Made by a program: the position numbers and the translations under genes
Notes under the pieces: generated by a model
Databases searched by the model: none
Seen by the model: only the letters and a program-made list of their open reading frames with translations
Told to the model about the DNA's origin: nothing
Shown: one piece after another, positions 9,170-17,391 of the stretch
Numbering within the stretch: the stretch's first letter is position 1
Layout: each line of letters begins with the position of its first letter
Origin: Stakelama sediminis
Lineage (GTDB): Bacteria; Pseudomonadota; Alphaproteobacteria; Sphingomonadales; Sphingomonadaceae
DNA length: 64,000 bases
Assembly: GCF_014199335.1 (NCBI RefSeq)
Contig: NZ_JACIJI010000002.1
Coordinates: 434,001-498,000 of the forward strand
Reading direction: 5' to 3'

Positions 9170-9945
9170 GCGACGGTTTTCGCAAATAAAGTGTGGAAGT
9201 TACGGCGCGTCGTTTCCGCCAGTTCTTCCGGGTCGTCGCCACGCAATTCGGCAAGAAAGCGACAGGTGTCCGCGACAAAGGCGGGCTCGCCGGTTTTCCC
9301 GCGATGCGGCACCGGCGCCAGAAACGGCGCATCGGTTTCGATCAGCAGACGTTCGACGGGCAGCGTCTTCGCCGTTTCCTGCAGGTCTTTGGCGTTCCTG
9401 AACGTCACGATGCCGGAAATGGAAATATACATGCCAAGGTCCAGCGCGATCTTCGCAAATGCCGCGCTGGCGGTGAAACAATGGATCACGCCGGGAAAAG
9501 CGCCCTTCCCCATCTCTTCGCGCAAAATCAGCGCCGTATCTTCCTCGGCCTCACGCGTGTGGACGATGACCGGCAACTGCGTCTGACGACATGCCGCCAG
9601 ATGGCTGCGAAAGCTGCTTTGCTGCCTCTCGCGGTCGGAATGATCGTAATAATAGTCGAGGCCGGTTTCCCCGATACCGACGATCCGCGGATGGGCTGCA
9701 CGCTTTACCAGCTTCGCGGTATCGACATCGGGATGGGCATCGGCTTCATGCGGGTGAATGCCGACCGTAGCCCAGACATCGCCCTCGCGCTCCGCAGTAG
9801 CGACCACATCGTCCCATTCGCTTTCGCGCGTGGCGATATTGAGCATCGCGACCACTCCGGCATTACGGGCATTGCCCAGTACCTCGTTCTGCCGGTCGCC
9901 AAGACCTTTATAATTCAGATGACAATGACTGTCGGCCAGCCTCAT
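9166..9945 (-). CDS. tatD: TatD family metal-dependent DNase
   Basis: TIM-barrel metal-dependent deoxyribonuclease of 259 residues, implicated in DNA quality control. Metal ligands are visible in DSHCHLNY near the N terminus, in GETGLDYYYD, in PVIVHTREAEED, in GVIHCFTAS and in ETDAPFLAP. The length and motif order match the YcfH/TatD family. It overlaps metG by 4 bases and the MBL gene by 4 bases, so it is translated within the same chain. YcfH-type paralogues cannot be separated from TatD here. Confidence 0.92.
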   Translation of the reverse strand: MRLADSHCHLNYKGLGDRQNEVLGNARNAGVVAMLNIATRESEWDDVVATAEREGDVWATVGIHPHEADAHPDVDTAKLVKRAAHPRIVGIGETGLDYYYDHSDRERQQSSFRSHLAACRQTQLPVIVHTREAEEDTALILREEMGKGAFPGVIHCFTASAAFAKIALDLGMYISISGIVTFRNAKDLQETAKTLPVERLLIETDAPFLAPVPHRGKTGEPAFVADTCRFLAELRGDDPEELAETTRRNFHTLFAKTVA

Positions 9946-11507
9946 GCCGCCGGTTCCTCCGTCTTTTCCGCAAGCGTCAGTCTGGGGAAGATGGGGGCTG
10001 GCGGATCAATCTTGAACCCCGATGCCGCTTTGCGTTCATACCAGCCGTCATCCGCCAGCGCGGCGTGATCGCGTTCGTCCGCCCCGATCTGATCGAGCAG
10101 CTTCGCCGCAGATGTCGGTACCACCGGCAGAATGGTAATCGCCAGCAACCGGATTGCCCGGATCAGCGTGCCCAGCACCGCGTGCATCCGGTCGGGATCG
10201 GTCTTGCGCAACTTCCACGGTGCCTGCGTATCGATATACTGGTTGCACGCGAACACGCCCGCCATCCAGCTTTCCAGCGCCTGTGACAGCGCCAGATCCC
10301 CAAATGCCGAGCAGAAACCGTCACACGCCTTACGCACTTCATCGAGCAGTGCGGCATCGGCCGGATCGCCCTTTCCCGCTTGCGGGAATGCGCCCTCAAG
10401 GTTTTTAGCGATGAACGATATCGTCCGCTGGCCCAAATTACCGAAGCTATTGGCCAGATCGGCATTGGCTCGGGTGACTATGGCTTCATCCGAATAGCTA
10501 CCGTCCTGCCCGAAGCTAACCTCGCGCAGTAAATAATAGCGCAGGGAATCGACGCCATACAGGTGTGCCAGCGCCATCGGATCGATGACGTTACCCGTGG
10601 ATTTCGACATCTTCTCGCCACGGTTGAGCAAAAAACCGTGCCCGAATACCTGTTTGGGCAGCGGCAGCTTCGCCGACATCAGGAAAGCTGGCCAATATAC
10701 GGCATGAAACCGGACGATATCCTTCCCGATCAGATGCAGATTCGCCGGCCACCATTTTGAAAATTCTTCTGAATCATTTGGATAGCCGACACCGGTAAGA
10801 TAGTTTGTGAGCGCGTCGACCCAGACATACATGACATGGCCGGGACTGTCCGGCACCGGCACGCCCCAGTCGAAACTGGTACGCGACACCGACAGATCGA
10901 CCAGCCCGCCTTCGACGAAACGCAGCACTTCGTTGCGGCGGCTTTCCGGACGGATAAAATCCGGATGGGCGGCATAGAAATCGAGCAGCGGCTGCTGATA
11001 TTTGGACAGGCGGAAAAACCAGGTTTCCTCCGCGGTCCATTCGACCGGCGTTCCCTGCGGAGAGAGTTTCTGCCCCCCCTCTCCTTCGCTCAGTTCCTTT
11101 TCCTCGTAAAAGGCTTCGTCGCGGACCGAATACCAGCCTTCATAGCGGTCAAGATACAGGTCGCCCGCATCCGCCATCGCCTTCCAGATCGTCTGGCTGG
11201 CGGTATAATGATCCGCCTCTACCGTCCGAATGAATCGATCACACGAAATATCAAGAGATTGCGCCATCTCATGAAAATATCCTGACATTTCGTCGGCCAG
11301 TTCGCGTACCGGTACATTGCGGTCGCGGGCGGTCTGCACCATTTTCAGGCCATGCTCATCGGTGCCGGTCTGGAACCGCACTGCGCGTCCCGTCTGGCGC
11401 TGGAAACGCGCAATCGCGTCGGCGGCAATCATTTCATAGGCATGGCCGATATGCGGCCTGCCGTTGGGATAATGGATTGCGGTGGTGATATAATAGGGAT
11501 CGGCCAT
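9942..11507 (-). CDS. metG: Methionyl-tRNA synthetase
   Basis: Charges tRNA-Met with methionine. From the chosen start the protein has 521 residues, the usual size of the short form without the C-terminal tRNA-binding extension. The HIGH signature appears as HYPNGRPHIGHAYE and the KMSKS loop as GEKMSKSTGNVI. The frame is open up to 11558, but the ATG at 11507 (MADPYYITTA) is preferred because AGGGAG lies six bases upstream; a second ATG at 11513 is almost on top of that ribosome site. It lies between holB and tatD in the minus-strand chain. Confidence 0.96.
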   Translation of the reverse strand: MADPYYITTAIHYPNGRPHIGHAYEMIAADAIARFQRQTGRAVRFQTGTDEHGLKMVQTARDRNVPVRELADEMSGYFHEMAQSLDISCDRFIRTVEADHYTASQTIWKAMADAGDLYLDRYEGWYSVRDEAFYEEKELSEGEGGQKLSPQGTPVEWTAEETWFFRLSKYQQPLLDFYAAHPDFIRPESRRNEVLRFVEGGLVDLSVSRTSFDWGVPVPDSPGHVMYVWVDALTNYLTGVGYPNDSEEFSKWWPANLHLIGKDIVRFHAVYWPAFLMSAKLPLPKQVFGHGFLLNRGEKMSKSTGNVIDPMALAHLYGVDSLRYYLLREVSFGQDGSYSDEAIVTRANADLANSFGNLGQRTISFIAKNLEGAFPQAGKGDPADAALLDEVRKACDGFCSAFGDLALSQALESWMAGVFACNQYIDTQAPWKLRKTDPDRMHAVLGTLIRAIRLLAITILPVVPTSAAKLLDQIGADERDHAALADDGWYERKAASGFKIDPPAPIFPRLTLAEKTEEPAA

Positions 11508-11558
11508 GGCCATGCTCCCTAAAGCGGATTGGTGGCCGCGTGAAGCCGCTCCACGCAA

Positions 11559-12548
11559 TTAACCGGTCCTGACCCTGGCCAGTCGGGCGATCACGCCGCC
11601 CATTTCGAATACCGTCGCAGTCGCGTCGAGCGACTGGCGCAGCGCGGTATCGGACAGGCTGCGGGCACTGGCATAGGCATCGAGCGCCGATCGCAGCGCC
11701 TCCCCGTGCAGCCCCCTGGCCTGCTCCGCCACAAAGGACGGAGCACGCGCCAGAAAGGCTTCATAACGCGGCTGTGCAGCCTTGGCGCCAAGTGCGCTGC
11801 CCAATCGCGCGCGGATGGCATTGGACGGATCGCCGCTTGTTGCGATTTCCGCCATTTCCCGGTCGAGGGCAGCGATGTCGAGTCCGGCGAAGGTCAGTGC
11901 CCGCCCCGGAGCCCCCTGCCCCGCGCGAACCAGCGCATCGACCTCCTCCGCCGATGTTCCCTCAAGCATCTCACGCAGAACGTCTGTCATCAGCGCGTCG
12001 GGCAGCGGATCAAACCGCAACACGCGGCACCGCGACCGGATCGTCGGCAATAACCGCCCCGGCGCATGGCTGATCAACAGGAAGATTGTGCCCGCAGGCG
12101 GTTCTTCCAGATTTTTCAGCAGCGCGTTGGCGGCGGCGCGTTCGCAGTCGTCGATCGAATCAATGATGATAATCCGACGCGCCGAATGGCTCGGCCGTGT
12201 GGCGAACATCGGTTGCAGCGCCCGCACCTGCGCAATGGGGATGGAACGCGCAATGTCGCGATCCGGCTTGTCCGGGTTCCTGGGCAAGCGATGGAGAATG
12301 CGAAAGTCCGGATGACTACCCGCCACGATCTGGCGGGCAATGGGATGCTGACTGACATCCGTGGCAGGGTCCAGCGGCACCGACGGATCGGCGGCATGGA
12401 CCAGAATATGGGTGGCGGCATCTGTCGCAAAGCTGGCCTTTCCAACCCCCATCGGGCCGGTGAACAACCAGCAATGATGCATGGCTTCACTACGCGCCGC
12501 GTTGAAAAAGGCCGTGCGAGCCGCGTCGTTGCCGCGCACTGACGTCAT
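11559..12548 (-). CDS. holB: DNA polymerase III delta' subunit
   Basis: Clamp-loader subunit of the replicative polymerase. The 329 residues start with an AAA+ fold containing the P-loop GPMGVGKAS, followed by the IIIIDSIDDCERAAANALLKNLEEPP segment (sensor region and SRC-like motif, with SRCRVLRF). The AAA+ core is followed by a helical collar domain. Its start overlaps the tmk stop by 4 bases, and the tmk-holB pair is a widely conserved order. It sits just upstream of metG. Confidence 0.93.
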   Translation of the reverse strand: MTSVRGNDAARTAFFNAARSEAMHHCWLFTGPMGVGKASFATDAATHILVHAADPSVPLDPATDVSQHPIARQIVAGSHPDFRILHRLPRNPDKPDRDIARSIPIAQVRALQPMFATRPSHSARRIIIIDSIDDCERAAANALLKNLEEPPAGTIFLLISHAPGRLLPTIRSRCRVLRFDPLPDALMTDVLREMLEGTSAEEVDALVRAGQGAPGRALTFAGLDIAALDREMAEIATSGDPSNAIRARLGSALGAKAAQPRYEAFLARAPSFVAEQARGLHGEALRSALDAYASARSLSDTALRQSLDATATVFEMGGVIARLARVRTG

Positions 12549-13168
12549 GGCAGCAGGTCGGCAAGCGACTCCATCAGCCGCGCCGTAACGCTTTCCGGCG
12601 CGCCGGTTGCGTCGATCCGTCGAACTCGGTGAGGTTCGGCATCGGCAATGCGCTCGAATGCGGCGGCAACGCCCGCATGAAAGGCGTGATCGCGCGCGGC
12701 AAAGCGATCATTGTCCGCGCCGTCGCGCTGCGTCGCACGTGCTGCCCCCTCCTCCTGTGGAATGGTCAGGACAAACGTCCGGTCGGGCAATAATCCCTTC
12801 GACCCAAAGGCGTGCAGCGCCAGAATGGCCGAGTCATCAATCCCCTGCGCTCCCTGATAGGCGCGCGTCGAATCGACATAGCGATCACAGATCACCCAGC
12901 TTCCCGCTTCGACGGCGGGACGGATTTTCTTTTCGACATGATCGGCACGTGCGGCGGCGAACAGCAGGGCTTCCGCATGCGGGCTCCAGCGCGCGACATC
13001 GCCCTGCATCAGCAGCGCACGAATAGCCTCCGCGCCTTCGCTGCCGCCGGGTTCGCGGGTGATGATCGTATGCAGCCCTCGCGCTTCCAATGCTTCGGCA
13101 AGCCGTACCGCCTGAGTCGACTTGCCGGCACCTTCACCGCCTTCGAGGGAGAGGAAGCGACCCCTCAC
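12545..13168 (-). CDS. tmk: Thymidylate kinase
   Basis: Phosphorylates dTMP to dTDP for DNA synthesis. The 207 residues show Walker A EGGEGAGKST, the DR(Y/H) motif as ICDRYVDSTRAYQG, the REPGG motif that binds the substrate, and a LID region. The size matches bacterial Tmk. It overlaps dacC upstream and holB downstream by 4 bases each, so the three are translationally coupled. Confidence 0.96.
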   Translation of the reverse strand: MRGRFLSLEGGEGAGKSTQAVRLAEALEARGLHTIITREPGGSEGAEAIRALLMQGDVARWSPHAEALLFAAARADHVEKKIRPAVEAGSWVICDRYVDSTRAYQGAQGIDDSAILALHAFGSKGLLPDRTFVLTIPQEEGAARATQRDGADNDRFAARDHAFHAGVAAAFERIADAEPHRVRRIDATGAPESVTARLMESLADLLP

Positions 13169-14328
13169 CCGAACAGCGACATCAATCCTGCCCAGGCGCG
13201 TCCGAAAAAGCCTGCCTTACCGACATCTTTTTCAGCCACCAGCGGCAGCGTTTGCGTACCGGTGCCGGGCACGTCGACCACCAGATCGGCGATATGCTGA
13301 CCCGCCTTGATCGGTGCCTTGACCGGCCCCTGATAGACGACCTTGGCGGTCATGTCGGGGGTCACGCCGTTCGGAATAGTGACGACCAGATTGTCGGGCG
13401 CGACCAGTCCGACCGTGCTCGACGAACCCATTTGCACATCCGCATCCGCGACATGCTTACCCTTGGCGACAATCGGCTTGTCTTTCCATGCACGGAAACC
13501 CCAGTCCATGAAGCGGACGGATTCCTTGATACGATTATTATAGGTATCGATCCCGGCCATCACCATGACGATACGGCGACCATTCTGTTCGGCTGAACCG
13601 GTGACGCCGAAGCCAGCTTCTTCCGTATGCCCGGTCTTCAATCCGTCGGCACCGTCCACATGACCCAGCAGCGGGTCGCGATTGCCCTGGGTGATCGGCT
13701 CGCCGCTTGCCGTTTTACCCCAGGTGAAATCCGGCTTCGCGTAAAATTCCTTATACAGCTTGGGATAGTCGCGGATCGTCGCCTCGGCGAGCTTGGCCAG
13801 ATCGCGCGCAGTGACATAGGTGCGGTCATTGTCGGGCCAGCCGTTTGCGGTACCGAAATAGCTGTTTGTCATGCCCAGCTCTTTCGCCTTTTGATTCATC
13901 AGCGATGTGAAGGCATCTTCGGTTCCCGCAATACCCTGCGCCAGTACGACACAGGCGTCGTTACCCGAAACCGTGATGATGCCGGACAGCAGATTGGCAA
14001 CGCTCACCTTTTCATTGGGCGACAGGAACATGGTCGATCCCGCTTGCGGACCATGCCATTTTTCCCAGGTTTCGGGGCGCACCGTGAATTTCTGATCGAG
14101 CTTCAGGTCGCCCTTCTTGATCAGCCCGAACGCGACATAAACGGTCATCATCTTTGCCAGCGACGCGGGCGGCATGCGTTTATCCGGCTGTTTGGCATAC
14201 AGGATCGCGCCCGAATTCATATCCTGCATGAACGCGATCGGCGCCGGCGTCTGGAACGGCGGAGCAGCCGCATAGGTCGGCATGGAAACCAGGCTGGCGG
14301 CAAGGGCGGCGGTAAGCAGTTTCTTCAT
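13165..14328 (-). CDS. dacC: D-alanyl-D-alanine carboxypeptidase (PBP5/6 type)
   Basis: Periplasmic peptidoglycan DD-carboxypeptidase that trims the terminal D-Ala from stem peptides. The 387 residues begin with a signal peptide ending near PTYAAA. Penicillin-binding motifs are complete: SLAK (active-site serine), SGN, and KTGHT. A C-terminal beta domain follows, with a hydrophobic tail (AGFFGRAWAGLMSLFG) that could serve as the amphipathic membrane anchor. It sits between rlpA and tmk. The choice among dacA, dacC and dacF names is arbitrary from sequence alone. Confidence 0.93.
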   Translation of the reverse strand: MKKLLTAALAASLVSMPTYAAAPPFQTPAPIAFMQDMNSGAILYAKQPDKRMPPASLAKMMTVYVAFGLIKKGDLKLDQKFTVRPETWEKWHGPQAGSTMFLSPNEKVSVANLLSGIITVSGNDACVVLAQGIAGTEDAFTSLMNQKAKELGMTNSYFGTANGWPDNDRTYVTARDLAKLAEATIRDYPKLYKEFYAKPDFTWGKTASGEPITQGNRDPLLGHVDGADGLKTGHTEEAGFGVTGSAEQNGRRIVMVMAGIDTYNNRIKESVRFMDWGFRAWKDKPIVAKGKHVADADVQMGSSSTVGLVAPDNLVVTIPNGVTPDMTAKVVYQGPVKAPIKAGQHIADLVVDVPGTGTQTLPLVAEKDVGKAGFFGRAWAGLMSLFG

Positions 14329-14360
14329 GGGTATCAGGTTCCGAACGCGAAAGGGGTTAC

Positions 14361-15500
14361 TTACTTGGTGCTCAGGATCGTGGCATCGCGAAAGCCGAGT
14401 TGAACAGCCTTGTGCCGGGCTGCGTCGGCCTTCGCCTTATCCGCATACGGCCCCATGCGCACCCTGTGCAAGCCATTCCCGCTAACCACAAAGCCATCGA
14501 GCTTTTTGGCGAGGGCATTGGCGCTTTCGACATGCGAGAACGTCGCCGCCTGCACATAAAAGCGTGGCTGCGGAACCGCGGGCGTTGATTTGGCCGGTTT
14601 GGTTTCCGTACCATCCTTGCCCCCCATCTCTGAAACGCCCTTCAATACGGGGGCAAGTGCACCATTTGCTGGTTTAGATGCGGGCGACGGCTTGGAAGCG
14701 GGCGGCGCGCTTTTTGCGGCTGTAGCTGACCGCGGTTTTTCAGATGGTTTGGGCGTGGCTGGCTCGGCACTGTTCGATTGTAGCGCTGGCTTTGCCGGGG
14801 GAACCTTTGAGGGCGAGCCGTCCGTATGATCGCTGTTCCCGGATGCTCCCGGCAGTGTCGGCGTCACGCTGGCCGGGATAGGAACGGTGCGAATGCCGGT
14901 ATTGGTGCTGACCGCAGAGCCGTGATCGGATGGCAGCTTTTTGCGCAGTACCCGTAAAAGGGCTGCGGGGGCATCCATACGCGCCGAAGCGGCCTGGCCT
15001 GAGTTCAGGACAGCGCGCTCCTGTGCCGGTGGCATCACTTTGCGCACGCGTACCGGTTGCGAATCACCCGGCGCAAAGCCAAGCGCATCGGCCGCTGCCG
15101 GAGACAGGTCGATCAGGCCGCTGCCTGATGCAGGCCCCTTCGCCATAACCTTGATCAATATCGTCTTACCGCCGCCCAGTTCGGTAACTTCCGCAAAGCT
15201 GCCGATGGGCAAGGTGTTGGATGCCGCGTACATGGCCTGATTGCCGAAATTGGCGGCTGTCTGTGACGAGATGGCATAGCCCACCTCGTCATAACGATGC
15301 TCACCCGGCACCGCTTCCGAAGATCCGCGCGGCCCCGAACCGGCATCGGCCGGATAATGCGCCGCCGGTGCCGATACAGTCGGTGCAGGATAGCTTGTAC
15401 CCGCATTCGTTTGTGCATTGGCGAGGGAACAGCAGGCAGCAGAGGCCCAAAAAACGCCCGCTGCTCCTGCCATCTGGCGGCGGCTAATTCTTGACTGCAT
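14361..15500 (-). CDS. rlpA: RlpA-like SPOR-domain protein with degenerate catalytic site
   Basis: Septal-ring protein of the RlpA family, 379 residues. An N-terminal signal (about residues 1-29) precedes a double-psi beta-barrel at about residues 65-160, a long Pro/Ser/Lys-rich linker, and a C-terminal SPOR domain (RFYVQAATFSHVESANALAKK region) that binds denuded glycan strands. In active RlpA the barrel has an AAH...LP histidine and an NDRGP aspartate. Here the matching segments read YAASNTLP and VMAKGP, so both catalytic residues appear lost. Its start overlaps the 3' end of mltB by 17 bases. A structural or septal targeting role seems more likely than lytic activity. Confidence 0.85.
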   Translation of the reverse strand: MQSRISRRQMAGAAGVFWASAACCSLANAQTNAGTSYPAPTVSAPAAHYPADAGSGPRGSSEAVPGEHRYDEVGYAISSQTAANFGNQAMYAASNTLPIGSFAEVTELGGGKTILIKVMAKGPASGSGLIDLSPAAADALGFAPGDSQPVRVRKVMPPAQERAVLNSGQAASARMDAPAALLRVLRKKLPSDHGSAVSTNTGIRTVPIPASVTPTLPGASGNSDHTDGSPSKVPPAKPALQSNSAEPATPKPSEKPRSATAAKSAPPASKPSPASKPANGALAPVLKGVSEMGGKDGTETKPAKSTPAVPQPRFYVQAATFSHVESANALAKKLDGFVVSGNGLHRVRMGPYADKAKADAARHKAVQLGFRDATILSTK

Positions 15501-16530
15501 CGGCTAGCAACCCCACGGATAAGGCATAGAAATTGGAACAGTTGTAATCCAGAATGACGTCGTAATTACCGGTCAGCAGATAGGCGGTTTTGCCGGGGCC
15601 GTCAGGCTCCATCAACGTCGCCAGAATATTGTTGGCAGGCCAGCGACCGCTCTCCGGCACCAACCCCATCCGCCGCCACTCCGCCATGGTATGCCAGGCG
15701 CTGTGGCGCGCAAATACCCGCGGACAGCGCGGCGAAACCGTTTTGCTCTCCACTGCCGCGCGGTCGAAATCGTCGGGAACGCGTACCGCGATACCCCAGG
15801 GCTGCCCCGCGCGCCATCCGGCATTCTTCAGATAATTGGCAATCGACGCCAGCACATCGGCATTGTCGTTCCAGATGTCGACACGCCCGTCGCCGTCACC
15901 GTCTTTCGCAAGCCTGAGATAAACGGACGGCAGAAACTGCGGCCCACCGGTCGCCCCCGCCCAGCTTCCTTTCAGCTCGTCACGGGGAAACCCCATATCC
16001 ATCAGCTTCAGCGTGGCAATGAATTCGCGTTCGAACAGCGGTCGACGGCGCCCCTCATAGGCAAGCGTGGCGAGTGAGCGCAGCAGGTCGAACCCGCCGG
16101 TATAGCCGCCGTAATTGGTTTCATGACCCCAGATCGAAACCATGATCGATTCCGGTACGCCGGTTTCCTTTTCGACATGGCGCAGGAAATGACGCTCTTC
16201 CTGATAGGCGGCGCGTCCCCGGCGAATACGCGCCGCGTCAACATGCTTTTCACGATAGGGGGCGAAGGGTGGTATCGGCGCGTTCGGGTTACCGCCCGGC
16301 TGATCGCGGTCCAGTTCGATCACGCGGGGGTTCATCGTCAGGTCGGGAAAAACACTGGCGATCGTTCGCGCCGAAATTCCCGCAGCCTCGGCTTTTGCCT
16401 TCAGACCGGGTAGATATTGCTGAAATCCCTGCTCATCCTGAGCATAGGCCGGGGATGAACATAGCAATGCTGCACACGCAACGATGAGGAAGCGGAGAAG
16501 CGGGCGAACGGTTAAGCGAATACGCGGCAT
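15484..16530 (-). CDS. mltB: Lytic murein transglycosylase, MltB type
   Basis: Cleaves peptidoglycan glycan strands with formation of 1,6-anhydro ends. The 348 residues carry a signal peptide ending PAYAQ without a lipobox cysteine, so it is soluble or periplasmic. The catalytic Glu is in SIWGHETNYGG, followed by GSWAGATGGPQFLPS, typical of the SLT_2/MltB family. A DGDGDGRVDIWN stretch resembles a calcium-binding loop, also a family feature. No C-terminal peptidoglycan-binding domain is present. It heads the minus-strand chain mltB-rlpA-dacC-tmk. Confidence 0.92.
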   Translation of the reverse strand: MPRIRLTVRPLLRFLIVACAALLCSSPAYAQDEQGFQQYLPGLKAKAEAAGISARTIASVFPDLTMNPRVIELDRDQPGGNPNAPIPPFAPYREKHVDAARIRRGRAAYQEERHFLRHVEKETGVPESIMVSIWGHETNYGGYTGGFDLLRSLATLAYEGRRRPLFEREFIATLKLMDMGFPRDELKGSWAGATGGPQFLPSVYLRLAKDGDGDGRVDIWNDNADVLASIANYLKNAGWRAGQPWGIAVRVPDDFDRAAVESKTVSPRCPRVFARHSAWHTMAEWRRMGLVPESGRWPANNILATLMEPDGPGKTAYLLTGNYDVILDYNCSNFYALSVGLLADAVKN

Positions 16531-16622
16531 GGTGATTCCTTGCCACAGCTACGTGCGCGCATGAACCCCCACATTCAAAGGGCTTGCACAAAATGCGATG
16601 AACCCCCTAAGCGCATCCCAGC

Positions 16623-16712
16623 GGATGGGTGGCCGAGCGGTTTAAGGCACCGGTCTTGAAAACCGGCGTGGGTTCACGCTCACCGTGGGTTCGAATCCCA
16701 CCCCATCCGCCA
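16623..16712 (+). tRNA. tRNA-Ser (anticodon UGA)
   Basis: Full cloverleaf with encoded CCA. Acceptor GGATGGG (16623-16629) pairs with CCCATCC (16702-16708), with discriminator G and CCA at 16710-16712. The anticodon stem CCGGT/ACCGG encloses CTTGAAA, giving anticodon TGA at 16657-16659. A long variable arm (GTGGGTTCACGCTCAC) marks a class II tRNA, and the T arm is GTGGG-TTCGAAT-CCCAC. It reads UCA and, by wobble, other UCN serine codons. Confidence 0.97.
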
Positions 16713-16784
16713 CTTCAGTCCCTGATTGGGCACCGCCCTGCGTCGGCGGCCTGTCGCTCCCCTGCCCCCGTCCGACGCGCGGAT

Positions 16785-16798
16785 TTGATCGCGGTCAA
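16785..16798 (+). promoter_or_regulatory. FNR-type box, TTGATCGCGGTCAA
   Basis: Perfect TTGA-N6-TCAA dyad, the binding pattern of FNR/FixK regulators. It lies 56 bases before the ATG of the small gene at 16855 and beside the convergent fnr-type gene, which is the natural candidate to bind it. Confidence 0.75.
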
Positions 16799-16803
16799 AG
16801 ACC

Positions 16804-16817
16804 CTGACATTCGTCAA
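16804..16817 (+). promoter_or_regulatory. Second, imperfect FNR-type box
   Basis: CTGACATTCGTCAA matches the TTGA-N6-TCAA pattern with one substitution (CTGA for TTGA). Its centre is 19 bases from that of the perfect box, about two helical turns, so two dimers could sit on the same face of the DNA. Confidence 0.5.
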
Positions 16818-16854
16818 AGCCACTGTAGCAGCGCATAAAACTTCTGGAGCGCTG

Positions 16855-17391
16855 ATGTCTCTGCCGGCTTTCCCTTCGCGCACAAACTCCGGTCTTCTGG
16901 GCCAGGATCATCGCATTCAGGAGGCGGTTTGCCGGGAGCTGGAGGCGATAGCGGATGCGTTGCCCACGCTACCCGACACTGCTCGTATCGAACGTCTTTC
17001 GCAGCTTGTTCAGCAAATCACGACCGAACAATTCGATCGCGCGGAGTCCGCTTTTGAACAATGCGCTGCGGACGGTCTGGTTACGCAAAGCCAGTTAAAT
17101 CGTTTGCGCGACATGCAATCCCTCGACGCTATGCACGCGCAGGATATGATGGAAACGCTCCGCCACCGCGCGCAGCACCGCATGAAGGGACCGCATACCG
17201 ATCTGGGCTATATGTTGCGATGCTTTTTCGACGGATGCCGCCGCGCGATCGCGTTCAAGGAGGCGATGCTCTGGCCGAAATGCATGATCAGTCCGATCAT
17301 TCCGGATCGGCCAGATGCTCCAGTCTCGCACGATCCAGAACCCGGAAATGACGATTGCCCTTCTCAAAGGACACCACCCCATCCCGTCTGA
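16855..17391 (+). CDS. Hypothetical protein, hemerythrin/HHE-like helical bundle
   Basis: 178 residues. The start has a good ribosome site (CTGGAG, about five bases upstream). The fold looks all-helical: QDHRIQEAVCRELEAIADALP and LSQLVQQITTEQFDRAESAFE resemble helices of HHE/hemerythrin-like proteins, but the expected H..HxxxE iron ligands are mostly replaced (QFDRAESAF), so metal binding is doubtful. A third part reads GYMLRCFFDGCRRAIAFKEAMLWPK. It is preceded by one perfect and one imperfect FNR-type box. The last 95 bases overlap the 3' end of the convergent fnr gene antisense, and the C-terminal tail there (Pro-rich) may be unstructured. The function is unknown, and the HHE link is a weak inference. 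Confidence 0.7.
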   Translation: MSLPAFPSRTNSGLLGQDHRIQEAVCRELEAIADALPTLPDTARIERLSQLVQQITTEQFDRAESAFEQCAADGLVTQSQLNRLRDMQSLDAMHAQDMMETLRHRAQHRMKGPHTDLGYMLRCFFDGCRRAIAFKEAMLWPKCMISPIIPDRPDAPVSHDPEPGNDDCPSQRTPPHPV

